From Fasciola hepatica (taxonomy: Eukaryota > Platyhelminthes > Trematoda > Plagiorchiida > Fasciolidae), in contig CANUEZ040000028.1 in NCBI GenBank assembly GCA_948099385.1, positions 3,100,001 to 3,164,000 on the forward strand: a DNA stretch of 64,000 nt. Reading direction: 5' to 3'. The notes beneath the pieces were generated by a model. That model was not told the DNA's origin. It saw only the letters and a program-made list of their open reading frames with translations, and made no database searches. How positions within the stretch are numbered: position 1 is the first letter of the stretch; every line of letters starts with the position of its first letter. Below are positions 21,896 to 33,996 of this stretch, one piece after another. Made by a program: the position numbers and the translations under genes.

Positions 21896-22724
21896 CAAGT
21901 GCCTAGAGATCTGTCTCCTAACTATTCGATCCGGGCACTTACACGTTACCGAAGTAAAGCCCACTGGTCTGTAATTTTGTGCCTTTCACTAGGGTCCGGT
22001 CTAGTGTACTACAACCGGTTTTCATCCTCCAGTCTCCCGGCACGTGGCCCTTTCCAAGTAACGTTTCATGCGGCTTCGTTGTTGGAGCCTTCAAGACCCC
22101 GGCCAGAGGTTGGACGATGGCTGGGTGGATCCTATCTAGTCCCAGTATTTTATGTCTACTCAATGTTTGCAGCTCGGTGTGCATCTCTTACTTTCCTACT
22201 GTAAGTTCTAGTACTGAAGGAGCCTTTGGTCCCTCCATTCTTTATTCTACTCTATTTTCTGGTCTTTATATACTCATGAAGAATTTCAAGTGCGTGCTGG
22301 CCTTGTCCTCATCGCTTGGAGCTAGTCGGCCCTGTGCCCCCTCCATAGCTGGTACACTCGCAAGGTTTTGGGTTTTGGAAGTAAGCTTAGAACCACTTTG
22401 GGTTTGTGCTGACCAATGCAGCTAGCCGGCGCTCGAAAGCATATTTCTCCACTCTTTGGATCGCTTGAGTTCTGTCCCTGACCATCTAGTAGTCTGTCCA
22501 TACCAACCGAGTTTTGTTCAGCTGGTATGTCGCCCGTCGTTGCCTACGAATGACTATGGTCTTGACGACTTTTGTCTTCCACCGTGGGCACTGGTTTCCG
22601 CTGCCAACCACCCTCAGTGTTGCAAACTCTTCTGTAGGTCTCCACCTCACTGGCCTCCCAACTTTCCTTTTGTGTGTCTCGGTTGCCATCAAATTTCCTC
22701 CGCTCCCTTCTTTGACTCATCTAG

Positions 22725-23205
22725 CACTATCAGTGTCGCTACCGCGGCTAAGTCGAGCGGAGCGCATGGTCCAAAAAGCCCGCCGTTTGGAGTTTGCTAG
22801 GTTTTCCCTGGTGGAATCTTTTGTGCCGCTCTAGATGAACAGATTTCCACAAAGCCAGACCCTTTTACACTGTCCAGCGATCCATCCTCAAGATGGCCGG
22901 CAACACAAGACGTAAGATGCAGCCAAGACTAGTGTCCCCCAGTCCCTTCGCATTGACCAGTGGTCTATCTTCCGGTTCGCAAGCGATACCCGATGCAAGA
23001 CATTGTCAAGATTTGTATCTTGAGGTTTGTCTCGCTTTTCCCGTTGCCCCATTATCTAGTAAACTATCCTTCGGCCCACTAGTGGCACTCAGATAACAAG
23101 ACCTTCACAGATTCCGGGGGCATTTCGGCCTTGGCCTAGTGCCCACGTACAACTTCAATGCTTCAAGACTATAGCAATTCTGCCATAGTGCCAACGTAAC
23201 TCTGT
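22725..23205. other. Insertion or unaligned stretch within LINE family A copy 2
   Basis: About 480 bases separate segments that are contiguous in copy 1 (near 8600-8650). No protein or repeat identity recognised; ends are not sharp. Confidence 0.45.
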
Positions 23206-23439
23206 TTTCAACCATGTCTTGCTGAGTCTCAGTGTCACCCTTAGGACTACAAGGTTGCTTTTGACCAGTGGGTTTTCCAAGTCAACTTCTTTGATATTGT
23301 AAAGAACAAATACTGAAAATCCCTCCAAATGTTCCGCGTGCTTCGTGAATGTGACAATACTTGACATTAATTCGTCCATGCACCGCCTTTTTGCAGTTTC
23401 TTTTGTTTGTGTGAGACACTTGGGTTCGGCTTTGAACCC

Positions 23440-23645
23440 TTTCTGACTGTCATGTATGAGCTACGGGAATCCAAACCTTTTGGTTTTACTGTTAAGTCCA
23501 TTTGGCCGCATACTTGAGGTTTGTACATATTTGCGACTTTTGTGAATTTCAATCAGGCACCATAGACAATACGAACCAATCTTGTTCTGGTTTTGGGATT
23601 CGTTTGCATCGGCTACGCGTTGCTCGATTTGCGAGAATTGACTTG
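23440..23645 (+). repeat. Bel/Pao-like LTR remnant, plus orientation
   Basis: The stretch from gccgcatacttgaggtttgt to ggctacgcgttgctcg aligns with the reverse complement of 21,520-21,660 and more loosely with the end of the 378-base Bel/Pao LTR (gaggtttgtat ... ggctacgcattgctc). The left boundary is unclear. Confidence 0.55.
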
Positions 23646-24135
23646 AAGACGCCCTGGCGGCACAGATTTGTAATTATATCGATGAGAGGTTGACGCTGCT
23701 CACTTCTGTGCCCCGCTGCCAGCGGCACTTACTGCGTAGGTGCGTGCAACTAGATCCACCGTAGAACGTTGTCCCCCTTTGATCCTTCTGTGCCTTATCG
23801 ATTCTTCAGTTGACTTCCGGCGGGTACAGTAGCCCTTAGAAGACGAACTCCTTTGCCTGTGTCAACATTGCGTCTAGCATCTGCGAGATCTCGAATTTCT
23901 GCTTATCTTTTGTAGCCTAGTGATACTGTTATTGAGTCTCGGCTCATGGAACTTCTCCCTTTCTTTTACAGATCACACGTGTGCAACCCTCGTTGGAAAA
24001 GTATTGCCCCTGCGCACTACAGCTGGAACTCTCTCAAACTGAGTGTCATCTTCTTGGTGAATTAGTTATCTGTTTTGTGTCAGTGAAAATATGAAATTAG
24101 TTGTGACTCTCCTGCGTCTGATGCACACATGTAAC

Positions 24136-24180
<45 letters not shown>

Positions 24181-24388
24181 AATAAGTCTGAAGAGTACTA
24201 ACTAGACTCTTGTGGGATCGTTTTTGGTTAATATTGTGGTTTTCTATTGATCATATACACACTCCACGCTGCAAAATATCCCCCTAAAAGAAAAGTTGGA
24301 GTGGTGGTGTTGACCAGGGGGACCGTTTTATCATAAATGGAATCGCGTCCGTGGAATATGATTGAGAAACGGAGCAAAGCATTCCGTA
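23646..24388. other. Intergenic
   Basis: No gene. Contains the TA microsatellite described separately; the right end is the ATGT target site of the gypsy element. Confidence 0.5.
24140..24177. repeat. (TA)n microsatellite
   Basis: Uninterrupted alternating TA, about 18-19 units. Confidence 0.97.
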
Positions 24389-24392
24389 ATGT

Positions 24393-24701
24393 TTTGGTCG
24401 AACGCACGACTTGTGGACTCAATTCCCGTCCAGCGAATAAAGACGCAGAACGACAGCGATTGATGGTTTTTGTACTTGTATTGATTGCCCTATATGAAGT
24501 ACAGGAGAAGGGAGGCTGATCTAGCTAATCACCAGAGCTGATGAGCTGGAGCGCGCCTTGCCGTTTTGACGTAGTGTGACGAAGGTTCTTCTTCTTTTTC
24601 ACGTGTTCTTATTTTTACGCCAGTGGACTTAAACAAGGCGCGCCTAAGCTCTAAGCTCGCGATTGTATTTTATTGAATTTGGTGTCTGCGAAGCCGCTAC
24701 A
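24393..24701 (-). repeat. Gypsy 3' LTR (left)
   Basis: 309 bases; on the element strand it begins TGTAGCGGCTTCGC and ends CGACCAAA. It differs from the right LTR at six positions by my count. An AATAAAAT stretch lies near its start on the element strand. Confidence 0.93.
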
Positions 24702-24716
24702 TCAGTCCCCCTCCAG
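24702..24716 (-). promoter_or_regulatory. Gypsy polypurine tract
   Basis: On the element strand the 15 bases CTGGAGGGGGACTGA sit immediately before the 3' LTR (TGTAGCGG), the expected position and composition for the plus-strand primer of reverse transcription. Confidence 0.8.
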
Positions 24717-25109
24717 AAGGACGACCGAGTAGGAGAACTTCGACCTAAGAGAGCGTCGTGAGTTGAGCCAAAATCCAGCTGAATAGTTCCAGCTGGAAAA
24801 GGTTTGTGCTCAGCACCTCTAAGGTGATCTAAGGACCTCTGGGCCATATATAGCCGCAGAGAAGGTTACTCACGCGTGAACTGGTGGGGTATCCTCTCCC
24901 CGTGCTCTCTATCTAGAAACCTTAAGTGGGGACAGGGATGTGCCAAACCATGTACAAGGCACGTAGGCAACAACAACAACAACAAAAAATGTTAATGTTC
25001 ATATAGTGACACATGTCCATTGTTAGTGGTGTGCCAGATCCTTCCTGAGTAAACAACGACTGACCCTAGAAGAGATAAGAAAAACTGGATACAGTATGCA
25101 ATCAAAAGG

Positions 25110-27673
25110 GGAAATCTATGTAAGAACAATAAAGTCAACGAATCGTGCAGGGAAACGAACATGCCTACCAGACCTGGTGGAACGTGATGGGGGGTCGACC
25201 TGTGACTCACGCGTGTTGGAGCTAGATGTTGTTGGGGTCGGGCAAACGTCTGTGTTTTTACCATCGACGGGCAACGGCGTAGGCTGGGTTTCCGAGTCGA
25301 CGAACGCTGGCTTGAGGCTGTCAATGCTGACGGTTTATTGCCGACCAGTGAGAACGATGATGAACGTTTTTTCTAAACGCCGAATGACTTTGTGCGGGCC
25401 AGAATAAGCTGGAGTCAACGGGCGGCGGCTCGGCGTACGCAGAAAAACGTGCGTGCACGTATGTAGGTGACTGGGAATAAACGACGGCCGATCTGTCGAA
25501 CGGACAGGAATACCAATCTTCTGACGCATGTAGATCATGAGACGTTGAGTGTAGTCTCCAAGGTTGGGGAAAGGTGCGCTCACCTTGGGTGCGACAAATT
25601 CACCAGGGCGACGAGCGGTGGTGCCGAATGTCATGGACGCAGGTGTGCAGGGAGTGTCGCTGCGCAACGTATTGCGAATGCCCAATAAAACCAGTGGTAA
25701 GACGTCCGTCCACTGAGGATTGTTGTGAGCACTGAGCGAAGTATTGAGGTGCCGGTGAAAACGTTCGACCAAGCCATTTGCCTGGGGATGATAAGCTGTG
25801 GTGCGAATACGCTTAGTGCCAGTCAGTTGGAGGAGATTGTCGAAAGTGGCAGATTCAAACTGAGCTCCTCGATCGGTGGTTACTGTGGTAGGACAACCAA
25901 AGCGGGAAATCCAGTGTTCCACGAACGCACGGGCGACAGTTTCACTGGATACATCCGGAATGGGTATGGCCTCGGGCCAACGAGTGAAACGATCAATACA
26001 AGTGAGTAGATAGATCATCCCTCGGGATGGTGGCAAAGGTCCCACAATGTCGACGTGCACGTGAGCGAAACGGGCGTCTGGAGTCTCAAAATTTCCGACT
26101 GGACTGGTGGTATGTCGCTGTATTTTGGCTCGCTGACAAGCAATGCAGTTACGTGCCCATTGACGAACGTCGCGATCCATGTTTGGCCAAACAAATCGGG
26201 CACGGACTAGTTTGCATGTGGCCTTGATACCCGGATGGGATAGACCGTGCAACACATCGAAAATTGGACGGCGATGTGAAAGTGGTACGATTGGCCTTGG
26301 GTGATCCAAGGTGGTGTCGCAGAGGATAGTGCCAGCAGATAACGGAAGAGGCAAAGCCCGCACTCGGAGACTTGTATCGTGAATGGTTTGTTGAAACTCA
26401 GGATCCTGCTGGCTTCGTGCCAGGTCCTCGAGATTGATACCGAGAGCAGCGGGCGACCCGAGACTGTGGATCCTGGAAAGAGTATCTGCAGCCACATTAG
26501 CTGACCCGGAGATATGACGAATGTCAGTAGAAAATTGTGATATGAAATCCAGCTGGCGAATTTCTCGTGGAGAATGACGATCAGACGCGTTGCGGAAAGC
26601 ATACAGTAGTGGCTTGTGATCTGTGAAAATGATGAATTCCCGTCCTTCCAGAGCGTGGCGAAAGTGACGTATGGCGGTGTAGATGGCAAGTAACTCACTA
26701 CCAAACGCACTGTATTTGGATTCTGCGGAAGACAGGCGGCGTGAGTGAAAAGCCAGAGGCTCCCAGGCGCCGTCCACGGCCTGCTGGAGAACGCAGCCAA
26801 GTGCGACATCGGAAGCATCAACAGCGATACTGACGGGAGCGTGGGGATCCGGATGACGGAGAAGAACCGCAGACGACAAGGCCTGTTTGAGCTGTGAAAA
26901 TGCCTCCTGGGCTTGATCGGTCCAGATGAGGGTTCGTTGTTTGCCCCGCAAAAGATCAGTGAGCGGTTGCATCAGGGTGGCGCAATGTGGAATGAACCGG
27001 CGGTAATAATTGACAAAGCCGTTAAAACGTTTGAGCTGTTTGAAGGACTGTGGAAGTGGAAATTCAGCAATATCACTGACCTTGGTTTCAGCCGGACGAA
27101 TGCCGTTGGCGTCGATGATGTGACCGAGGAAGAGCAATGACGGCTTCCCTAATTCAGTCTTGGCGGCATTGATGGTAACGCCGTGCTCTGTTAACCGCTG
27201 GAAGAGCTGTCGAAGATGAAGCTGATGTTCGTCAACGCTGGGGCTAGCGACAAGAATATCATCGATGTAAGAGTGAACGAAGGGCAGCCCGCGGGTAACA
27301 CCGTCAATAAACCGCTGGAACGTTTGGGACGCGTTGCGCAAGCCAAATGGCATACGGAGAAACTCAAATAGACCAAACGGAGTGGTAACGGCGGTTTTTG
27401 CAACGTCCTCGTCGGCGACCGGAATTTGATGATAGGCCCGGACCAGGTCGATTTTGCTGAAGATGGTGGATCCAGCCAGAGCAGACGTGATATCATGAAT
27501 GTGAGGCACAGGATATCGATCTGGCGTTGTGACCTGATTGAGGCGACGATAGTCACCACACGGACGCCAGTCGCCCGAAGTTCTCTTCGGCACCATGTGC
27601 AATGGAGAGGCCCACGGGCTGTTCGAAGGACGGATGATGCCTAGGTCCAGCATTTTCTGGAATTCAAGACGAG
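25110..27673 (-). pseudogene. Gypsy pol: reverse transcriptase, RNase H, integrase (part after the Bel/Pao insertion)
   Basis: Continuous from the insertion point to a TAA at 25,335-25,337. RT begins with [20 protein letters not shown], then [19 protein letters not shown], and the catalytic YIDD box in [12 protein letters not shown]. RNase H has [16 protein letters not shown] and [11 protein letters not shown]. Integrase has the zinc-binding [12 protein letters not shown]...CIACQ pattern and the D,D-35-E core ([34 protein letters not shown]). The TAA lies near the C terminus, where relatives continue; similarity resumes after it (TVSIDSLKPAFV) to about 25,110. In an intact element these enzymes copy the RNA and insert the cDNA. 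The upstream 5' part of pol is at 34,375-35,057, in register across the inserted element. Confidence 0.93.
27669..27673. repeat. Bel/Pao target-site duplication, left copy (ACGAG)
   Basis: ACGAG directly precedes the Bel/Pao 5' LTR and recurs directly after the 3' LTR at 34,375-34,379; a 5-base duplication fits Bel/Pao integration. Confidence 0.95.
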
Positions 27674-28051
27674 TGTAACAGCCGGTCGTGGAAAATCCCC
27701 TTTTTCCCTCGCGATTCAGTGTTTTTTCCCAACATCACTCATTTCCATACACTATTGACTTGTCTTTACGAACTGGTTGTTTTTCTGGACCAATTGTTGT
27801 TTGTTCGCGCCCAGAGCGCTATTTTGGCACATCCTTGTTCAGGACCTGCGTGACGCACGTGCTGTCTGCTCACACGCTGCTATTCGGTTTCTCGTTGTTG
27901 AGACTTTGTGATCGTATTATTGAGGTTTGTATATTGTTTACGTCATTGTTTATTTTAATAATCTAGTATCGTAGAATTATCACGGATAATCGCCTTCTGA
28001 TTTCGGGATCCGTTGCGAATTTGGCTACGCATTGCTCAAACGGTCGTAACA
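27674..28051 (+). repeat. Bel/Pao 5' LTR
   Basis: 378 bases, TGTAACAGCC at the start and GGTCGTAACA at the end; no difference from the 3' LTR was found on reading. A primer-binding site should follow at once; the closest TGG is in atttggaacgagg near 28,068, so the site is not assigned. Confidence 0.95.
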
Positions 28052-28093
28052 ATACTCAATAGATCTATTTGGAACGAGGAAAATTCACGCAAA

Positions 28094-31000
28094 ATGCCAA
28101 GGAAAGGATCAAAGGCAGTCGAACCCGGACAGGAAGTAATACGGCAAGTCTCTGGGGAGGTTTTGGGTACTTATGATTCTTTAGCTAATGCTAGATCGCC
28201 TAGTCCTGTCAGTGCTAGCTCATGTGTTATTGAAAGCAATATTGATCGTAAGGACGTTGATTTATATAAGCTGAGAATAATAGAACTAGAGCAACAGTTA
28301 CTTTCGGCTAGACTACAGGCGCATGAAGCAGAGAAGTGTACACAGAAACAGCGAGAGTATAGGACCAGCGACTTCGACACTTCCGATAGGTTAGAGTGCA
28401 ATAAGGTAGGGAACCCCACGCAGGTCGCCGACTACAAACCACCATCGATCGATCTGCCTAGAGTGGAGTTAACGGTTTTCGACGGGCGAGCTGAGCAATA
28501 TTGCAAGTTTGTCAAACAGTTCGAGACGTTCGTTGAAAACAAGGTAAACGACCCTGGGCAAAGGCTTCTCTACCTTACTCACTACTGCCGAGGCCGAGCG
28601 CGAGAAGCTATCGACGGATGCACCATGCTCGATCCAGAACAAGGCTACACAAGGGCAAGAAAGATTCTGAGGGACTTGTTTGGCCAACCTTTCAAAGTAG
28701 CCCGTAACCTAATAGAGGGCGTGATGGCAGAGGCAAAGAAAACCAAGGGCGACGTCTACACCATGGCCGACCTGGTGATCAAGATGCAGAACTGCTCAAT
28801 AGCCCTCGACCATTTAGGTTACAGAGCTGACCTAGACGCCATGCACACTTTGGAAGGCATAGTCCGTCACCTCTCTCCCGAACTACAGGGTCGGTGGGCG
28901 GAAGAAGCTGAACGGATAAGCCGAGGCGACAGAGAAGCCAACTTCGAAGACCTGACTGAATACTTAGACAGGCAAACGAAGATAGCTGACAGCAGATTCG
29001 GCCGACTTATCCGGGACAGCAACCGAGCAAACAAGCCCGGTACTAGCCAAGTCCAAACCCCTGTACGGGAACATCCAAAGTACCAGCCTTGGACCAACAC
29101 ACACGTCATTTCACGAGATGCTACGGCGAAACCAAATTGCAGATCCCGTGGTACTAGCCATGGCCTACCAGAATGCCCCAAGTTCGGCAATGCCACAATA
29201 GACGAACGGTGGGGAATGGCGAGGATGGCAGGAGCATGTTTCATCTGTCTCAACACCACGCACCGGGCAGCAGCCTGTAGAACAAGGAATCGATGTGGTT
29301 ACGAGGGCTGCACGGGCAGACACCATCGGCTGCTGCATCAGGCGAGAATAACCATATCCGAGGCGAGTGCCAAGCCCAGCGTGATTTGCTCAACTTCACA
29401 ATCTGCCAGTAAACCGGTACGTTTAGGCGTAGTGGCCGTGGGAGTAGTGACTCCGACTGGGATAGCCAAGGCGTTGGCTTTCGTTGATAGTGGATCCGAC
29501 ACCACTTTAGTGAAAGAGCGGTTTGCCGACAAACACCAACTGGCTAAAGGTGCGACGTCGTTAGCAGTAAGCACGGTGGGCGGAACACCGGTAATGACTG
29601 CCGGTAGATTAAGGCTGCAACTCATCTCTCTAGACACTAACGAGGAAATTGAACCAACGGAGGCATTCACGTTAGCGGATCTCCCCATGCGAGCACCAAG
29701 GTCGGTGAACGCAATCTTGACTCGATGGCCCCACCTGCAGGATGTAACCGTTGTAGACTGGGAAGATGATGAGGTGGATCTCCTCATCGGATGCGACGTG
29801 CCAGAGGCGCATTGGGTGCTTGACCAAAGAGTGGGCGACCGCCAGGCACCTTATGCCGTACGCACGGCTCTGGGATGGATGTTATACGGTCCAGTAGGGG
29901 TACGCGGTTCCGTGAATTACTTATCCGCCGAAACGGACCGCATAGAGTATCATCTGCAACGGCTTTATGAAAAGGAGTTTCATGACATTGGGGACGAAAG
30001 ACCGACGTTGTCTCAAGAGGATCACTTCGCTCTACAAACGGTGCGGCAAGGCTCTAGAGGCCTCAAAAAACAGTTCGAGGTTCCCCTCCCATGGCGCACA
30101 CCGGTCGACCCGTGGACTGACAACAGAAATTATGTTCTCCAACGATTACTACGACTAAAAGAACGCTTCATTCGAGACCAGAATCTGTGGGAACGATACG
30201 CGGATTTGATGAAGCGAAACGAGGACCTCGGTTACGTTGAAAGGGTGCCTGTTAACACCGACAGCAAAAGGGGTATCTGGTATCTGCCTCACCATCCGGT
30301 TATCAACCCCAAGAAACCCAATAAACTGCGCGTGGTTTTCGACTGTGCGGCCAAGTTCCAGGGCAAGTCGTTAAACGATCGCCTACTACAGGGGCCTGAC
30401 TGAACCACACCACTGATCGATGTTCTGTGCCGTTTCAGAGTGGGTAAAGTGGCTTTGTCTGCTGACATTAGGGAAATGTTCCATCAGGTGAAGATTCCGG
30501 TAGGAGAATGAGATGCTTTGCGTTTCCTGTGGTGGGAAGGGAGCGACCGGGACAATGCAGTGGTGAATTATAGGATGACCGTCCACCCCTTCGGAGCCAT
30601 ATCGTCACCATTTTGTGCCAACTACGCCCTCCGAGAATCAGCGAACAAACATGGCGATCTGGTACATCGGACGGTGGTAGAAAGCGTCAGCAGGAACTTC
30701 TACGTCGACGACTACCTTGGGTCATTCGATGATGTGGAATCAGCCCTAGAGCAGTTCAGGGGTCTGACGAGATTGCTGGAAGAGGGTGGCTTCCATCTAA
30801 CTAAATGGATGTCGAACGCTTCGGAAGTGCTGAAGGTCATCCCGTATCACGAAAAGGCCGAAGGGGTAAGAGATTTGGACGGCTCTCCACTTCCTATCGA
30901 GCGCACTTTAGGAATACAATGGGACGCGGAAACGGACGATTTTGTTTTCGAACTGAACGTTCCCGAGCTGCCAATAACCCGTCGTGGCATACTATCTGCC

Positions 31001-33289
31001 GTCTCAAGTTTGTTCGACCCGCTCGGTTTCGTCTCACCATGGCTGCTACCCGGAAAGATCTTGCTGCAGCGGCTGTGCCGTAAGAAAGTTGATTGGGACC
31101 AGTCACTGGACCGAGGGGACCGGCTGGACTGGGAGGAATTTTTGAACACCTTGAAGAAATTAGGGGACATAAGAATACCACGATGTTTGACCCCTGGCCA
31201 TACGACACGGACTGGAGAACTACATGCCTTTTCCGATGCATCCGAAGTCGGTTATGGAGCTGTGGTTTACGGACGATGGTGCGCAGGAGATGGACAATAT
31301 ACCACGAGGATCCTGTTCGCCAAAGCCCGCGTTGCTCCACTGAAGTCGGTCTCAATCCCACGCCTTGAACTCAGCGCAGCCGTGTTGGCAGTCAGGGTGG
31401 TGCAAGCTGTGAAGAGATGTTTCGATCTCTACATTTGATCGGTGAGCTTCTGGACGGATTCAACGATAGTACTTTACTACATTAACAACGTACGGAGCCG
31501 GTTTAGTACTTTCGTTGCTAACCGGCTCACGATTATCCACGATGAATCGGCCACGCACCAGTGGAGTCATGTCAGGTCTGGCGATAATCCGGCCGACCTG
31601 TGCTCCCGAGGTGCGAACAACTTCAGGCAACTGGACACGTGGACGAGAGGGCCGAACTTCCTGCAATTGCCCAAACAGGACTGGCCCGTGTTCGAATTAA
31701 AACCCCCTACGGAATTGGAACTGGAGATCAAAGGCGTAGTGATAGCAACCAACGTCGTCGAAGCGTCGCCCATTTTATCGCGACTGGTCAGGTTTTCTTC
31801 CTGGATGAAGACGCTTCGTTCGCTAGTTTGGTTAACCAGGTTCAAGATAAGTTTACTAGTCATGAAAGGGCTACGGCCCTCAGGTCGGATACCGGTCGGC
31901 CCGATAGGTCCCGATGAGCTACAAGCGGCAGAGTACGATATTTTCAGAATGATACAACGCGAGGCTTTCGCCCAAGAACTCAAGAGGGCGGAAGAAGTGG
32001 GGCTGACCAATGAAGACATGCCATCTCCAAGAGGCGAGCTGAAGCGTTTAAACCCCAAAATCATCAACGGACTGCTGCGGGTGGATGGTAGGCTGACCAA
32101 CGCCCACCTGAACTTCGACACAAAGTATCCTATACTGCTGCCAGCGAGACAACCCGTAGTAGAGCTAATGATTCAACACGTCCACGCCATTGAGGGACAT
32201 GCCGGGGAAAGTCACGTGACGAGCGTCATCCGAAAGCGTCTTTGGTTGTTGAGAGGACGAGAGACTGTAAAACGCGTGATCCGACGGTGTGTGCAATGCA
32301 GGAGACGCAATGCCATAGCAGGCAAACAACTCATGGCCCCGCTACCAGAATGCAGGGTAACTACGGGCTGGTGGCCGTTCAGTGACACCGGGTTGGACTA
32401 TTTCGGGCCCTTGTGGGTCAAGTGCGGGAAAAGATTAGAAAAGCGATACGGATGTATCATGACGTGCATGAAATCACGTGCGGTACACCTAGAAGTCGCA
32501 CATTCGATGACGACCGATTCGTTTCTACGGGCCTTGCAAAGATTTATCAACCGAAGAGGCGTACCGGCCGATATATACTCAGATAATGGATCGAACTTTG
32601 TGGGCGCTCAACGGGAATTGCAGCGTTGGCACAAGAACATAAACAGAGACGAACTGCAGAACCGAACCGTGGCCTACGGCATACGCTGGCATTTCAACCC
32701 CCCACAGGCCAGTCACCGAGGCGGCATATGGGAACGCATGATCCGGTCCGCCAGACGGATATTGCTGTCAATCATGGAGCAGCAGCCGCCCGACGACGAG
32801 ACCCTGAACACCGTCATGACTGAGGTGGAGCGAATCCTGAACAACCGCCCCCTGGTTCCAGTATTGAACGGTGACCCCACCCACCTGGCGCTCACCCCAA
32901 ACGACTTATTGACGCTAAGGTCGAACGAGGGTTTCCAAGGGCCGGTAAACCTTCGTGGGAGCTACCTCCACGGGTGGAAGCAAGCGAATTATCTGGCCAA
33001 GGTCTTCTGGAGGCGACGGCTACGGGAGTACCTACCGGCTTTGCAGACTCGACAGAAGTGGCTGGCCAAAACAAGACCATTCAAAGTTGGGGACGTGGTT
33101 ATGATCGCCGACGAACGCGCACATTTCAGCGCTTGGTCTTTGGGAGTAGTTACGGAAACCATCAAAAGCACTGACGAAATGATAAGAACGGTAAAGGTGA
33201 AGACAGCTAACGGAGTGCTCATTCGTGACATACGCAGTATTAACCTACTCGAGAGCGAAGACGGAGGAGCTGATAACCCTGTGGCCTAG
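28094..33289 (+). pseudogene. Bel/Pao gag-pol polyprotein, one frame with three in-frame TGA codons
   Basis: ATG at 28,094 (MPRKGSKAVEPG) is the first in-frame ATG after the LTR. Gag (to about 29,350) ends in a cysteine/histidine knuckle region (CFICLNTTHRAAAC, then CGYEGC). Protease has the active-site block ALAFVDSGSDTTLVKERF near 29,480. RT follows with FYVDDYLGSFDD (catalytic YVDD) near 30,700; RNase H has LHAFSDASEVGYGAVVYG near 31,220. Integrase (from about 32,170) shows the zinc module HAIEGHAGESH...CVQC and the catalytic blocks LDYFGPLWV, YSDNGSNFVGAQ and HRGGIWERMIRS. TGA occurs at 30,401-30,403, 30,509-30,511 and 31,436-31,438, all in the same frame as the coding on both sides. An intact copy would encode everything needed for retrotransposition. 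Confidence 0.95.
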
Positions 33290-33996
33290 TAAACCTTTTT
33301 CACACCAGTAATCGAGGTGGATAAAGAAACACCATATATACCACACAATCTCCGTCAAACACGTTAAGGTGCTCGCGGTCCCTTCGTTGACATTACAGAA
33401 GGTTCTTTCCGATATGTGGTGATGAGTGCGATTCCATTATACATCCCGATACATACACACATGCACGACGCACTCTACATCCCGTAAACCCATCATACAT
33501 GTGACAGTGTTCTTTTTTCGCCTTTTGTTGACGCTACCGAATGCCCCTTGCACATGTGGAAGTAGTGGAGCTCAGGTCACACATGCATGCTACATTTACT
33601 CGTTTTCTTGCCACGCGGTCTTTTGTTGACATTGCAGAAAGTCCTCCTTTGATGTGTAGTCATAACTGTGATTTCATTGTAACCCCGGCACACACACACA
33701 CACGCACGCACACACACACACACACTCAAGCGCGTACATCCAGGACCGGACGGCCCCGTACGAGGACAACGTCTATGTGACCATTCACGCCCGCCATCGG
33801 TCATTTGGTCTTGTGGAAGATGTAGACTAGCCTCACGTCTATGTAGCCAATGGGTTAGGTGCGACCAGTAGTAGAACGTCGACGACGAGAATTAGACGCG
33901 CGCACTGACAGCAGGGCCTAGGCAGGTAGGAAGAATCAGTACCTTTATACCGAACCTTTGACTCTGCTAAGGATCCAGGAGGATTTTGGTGGGCGG
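33290..33996 (+). other. Bel/Pao 3' untranslated region with CA microsatellite
   Basis: Non-coding between the integrase stop and the 3' LTR. It holds a CA/GCA simple repeat at 33,689-33,725, and just before the LTR a purine-rich stretch (aggatccaggaggattttgg then tgggcgg) that may be the polypurine tract. Confidence 0.7.
33689..33725. repeat. (CA)n microsatellite with GCA interruptions
   Basis: CA repeated about 18 times, broken twice by cgca. Confidence 0.95.

Larger units (their letters stand above)
19905..23330 (-). pseudogene. CR1/jockey-like LINE, family A, copy 2 (decayed, interrupted by insertions)
   Basis: Runs parallel to copy 1: 19,905-20,100 matches its 3' untranslated region, 20,420-21,505 and 21,900-22,725 match RT, linker and C-terminal coding, and 23,205-23,330 matches the endonuclease end (a VVLRVTLRLSK-type block). 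Recognisable pieces include SADDVKIAGVD (catalytic box altered to SADD), SGVPQNSMLGSIPLLILIN (motif B with PQNS instead of PQGS) and CYMDSSSEFDSVN (motif A damaged). Many stops and frame changes. Three interruptions absent from copy 1 lie at 20,104-20,417, 21,511-21,895 and about 22,725-23,205. It is clearly older than copy 1. Confidence 0.82.

Noticed and set aside
24534..24575. CTGATGAG in the gypsy LTR as a hammerhead ribozyme
   Set aside because: No GAAAC core at a workable distance and no convincing stem II; the motif alone occurs by chance.
27688..27966. 92-codon frame repeated identically at 34,011-34,289 considered as a duplicated gene
   Set aside because: Both lie wholly inside the identical Bel/Pao LTRs; the repetition is the LTR pair, not a gene duplication.
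28013..33289. TGA read as an amino acid (recoding) in the Bel/Pao and family C elements
   Set aside because: Other elements in the window terminate or break at TAG, TAA and TGA alike, nuclear flatworm genes use TGA as stop, and the three Bel positions do not share one expected residue.
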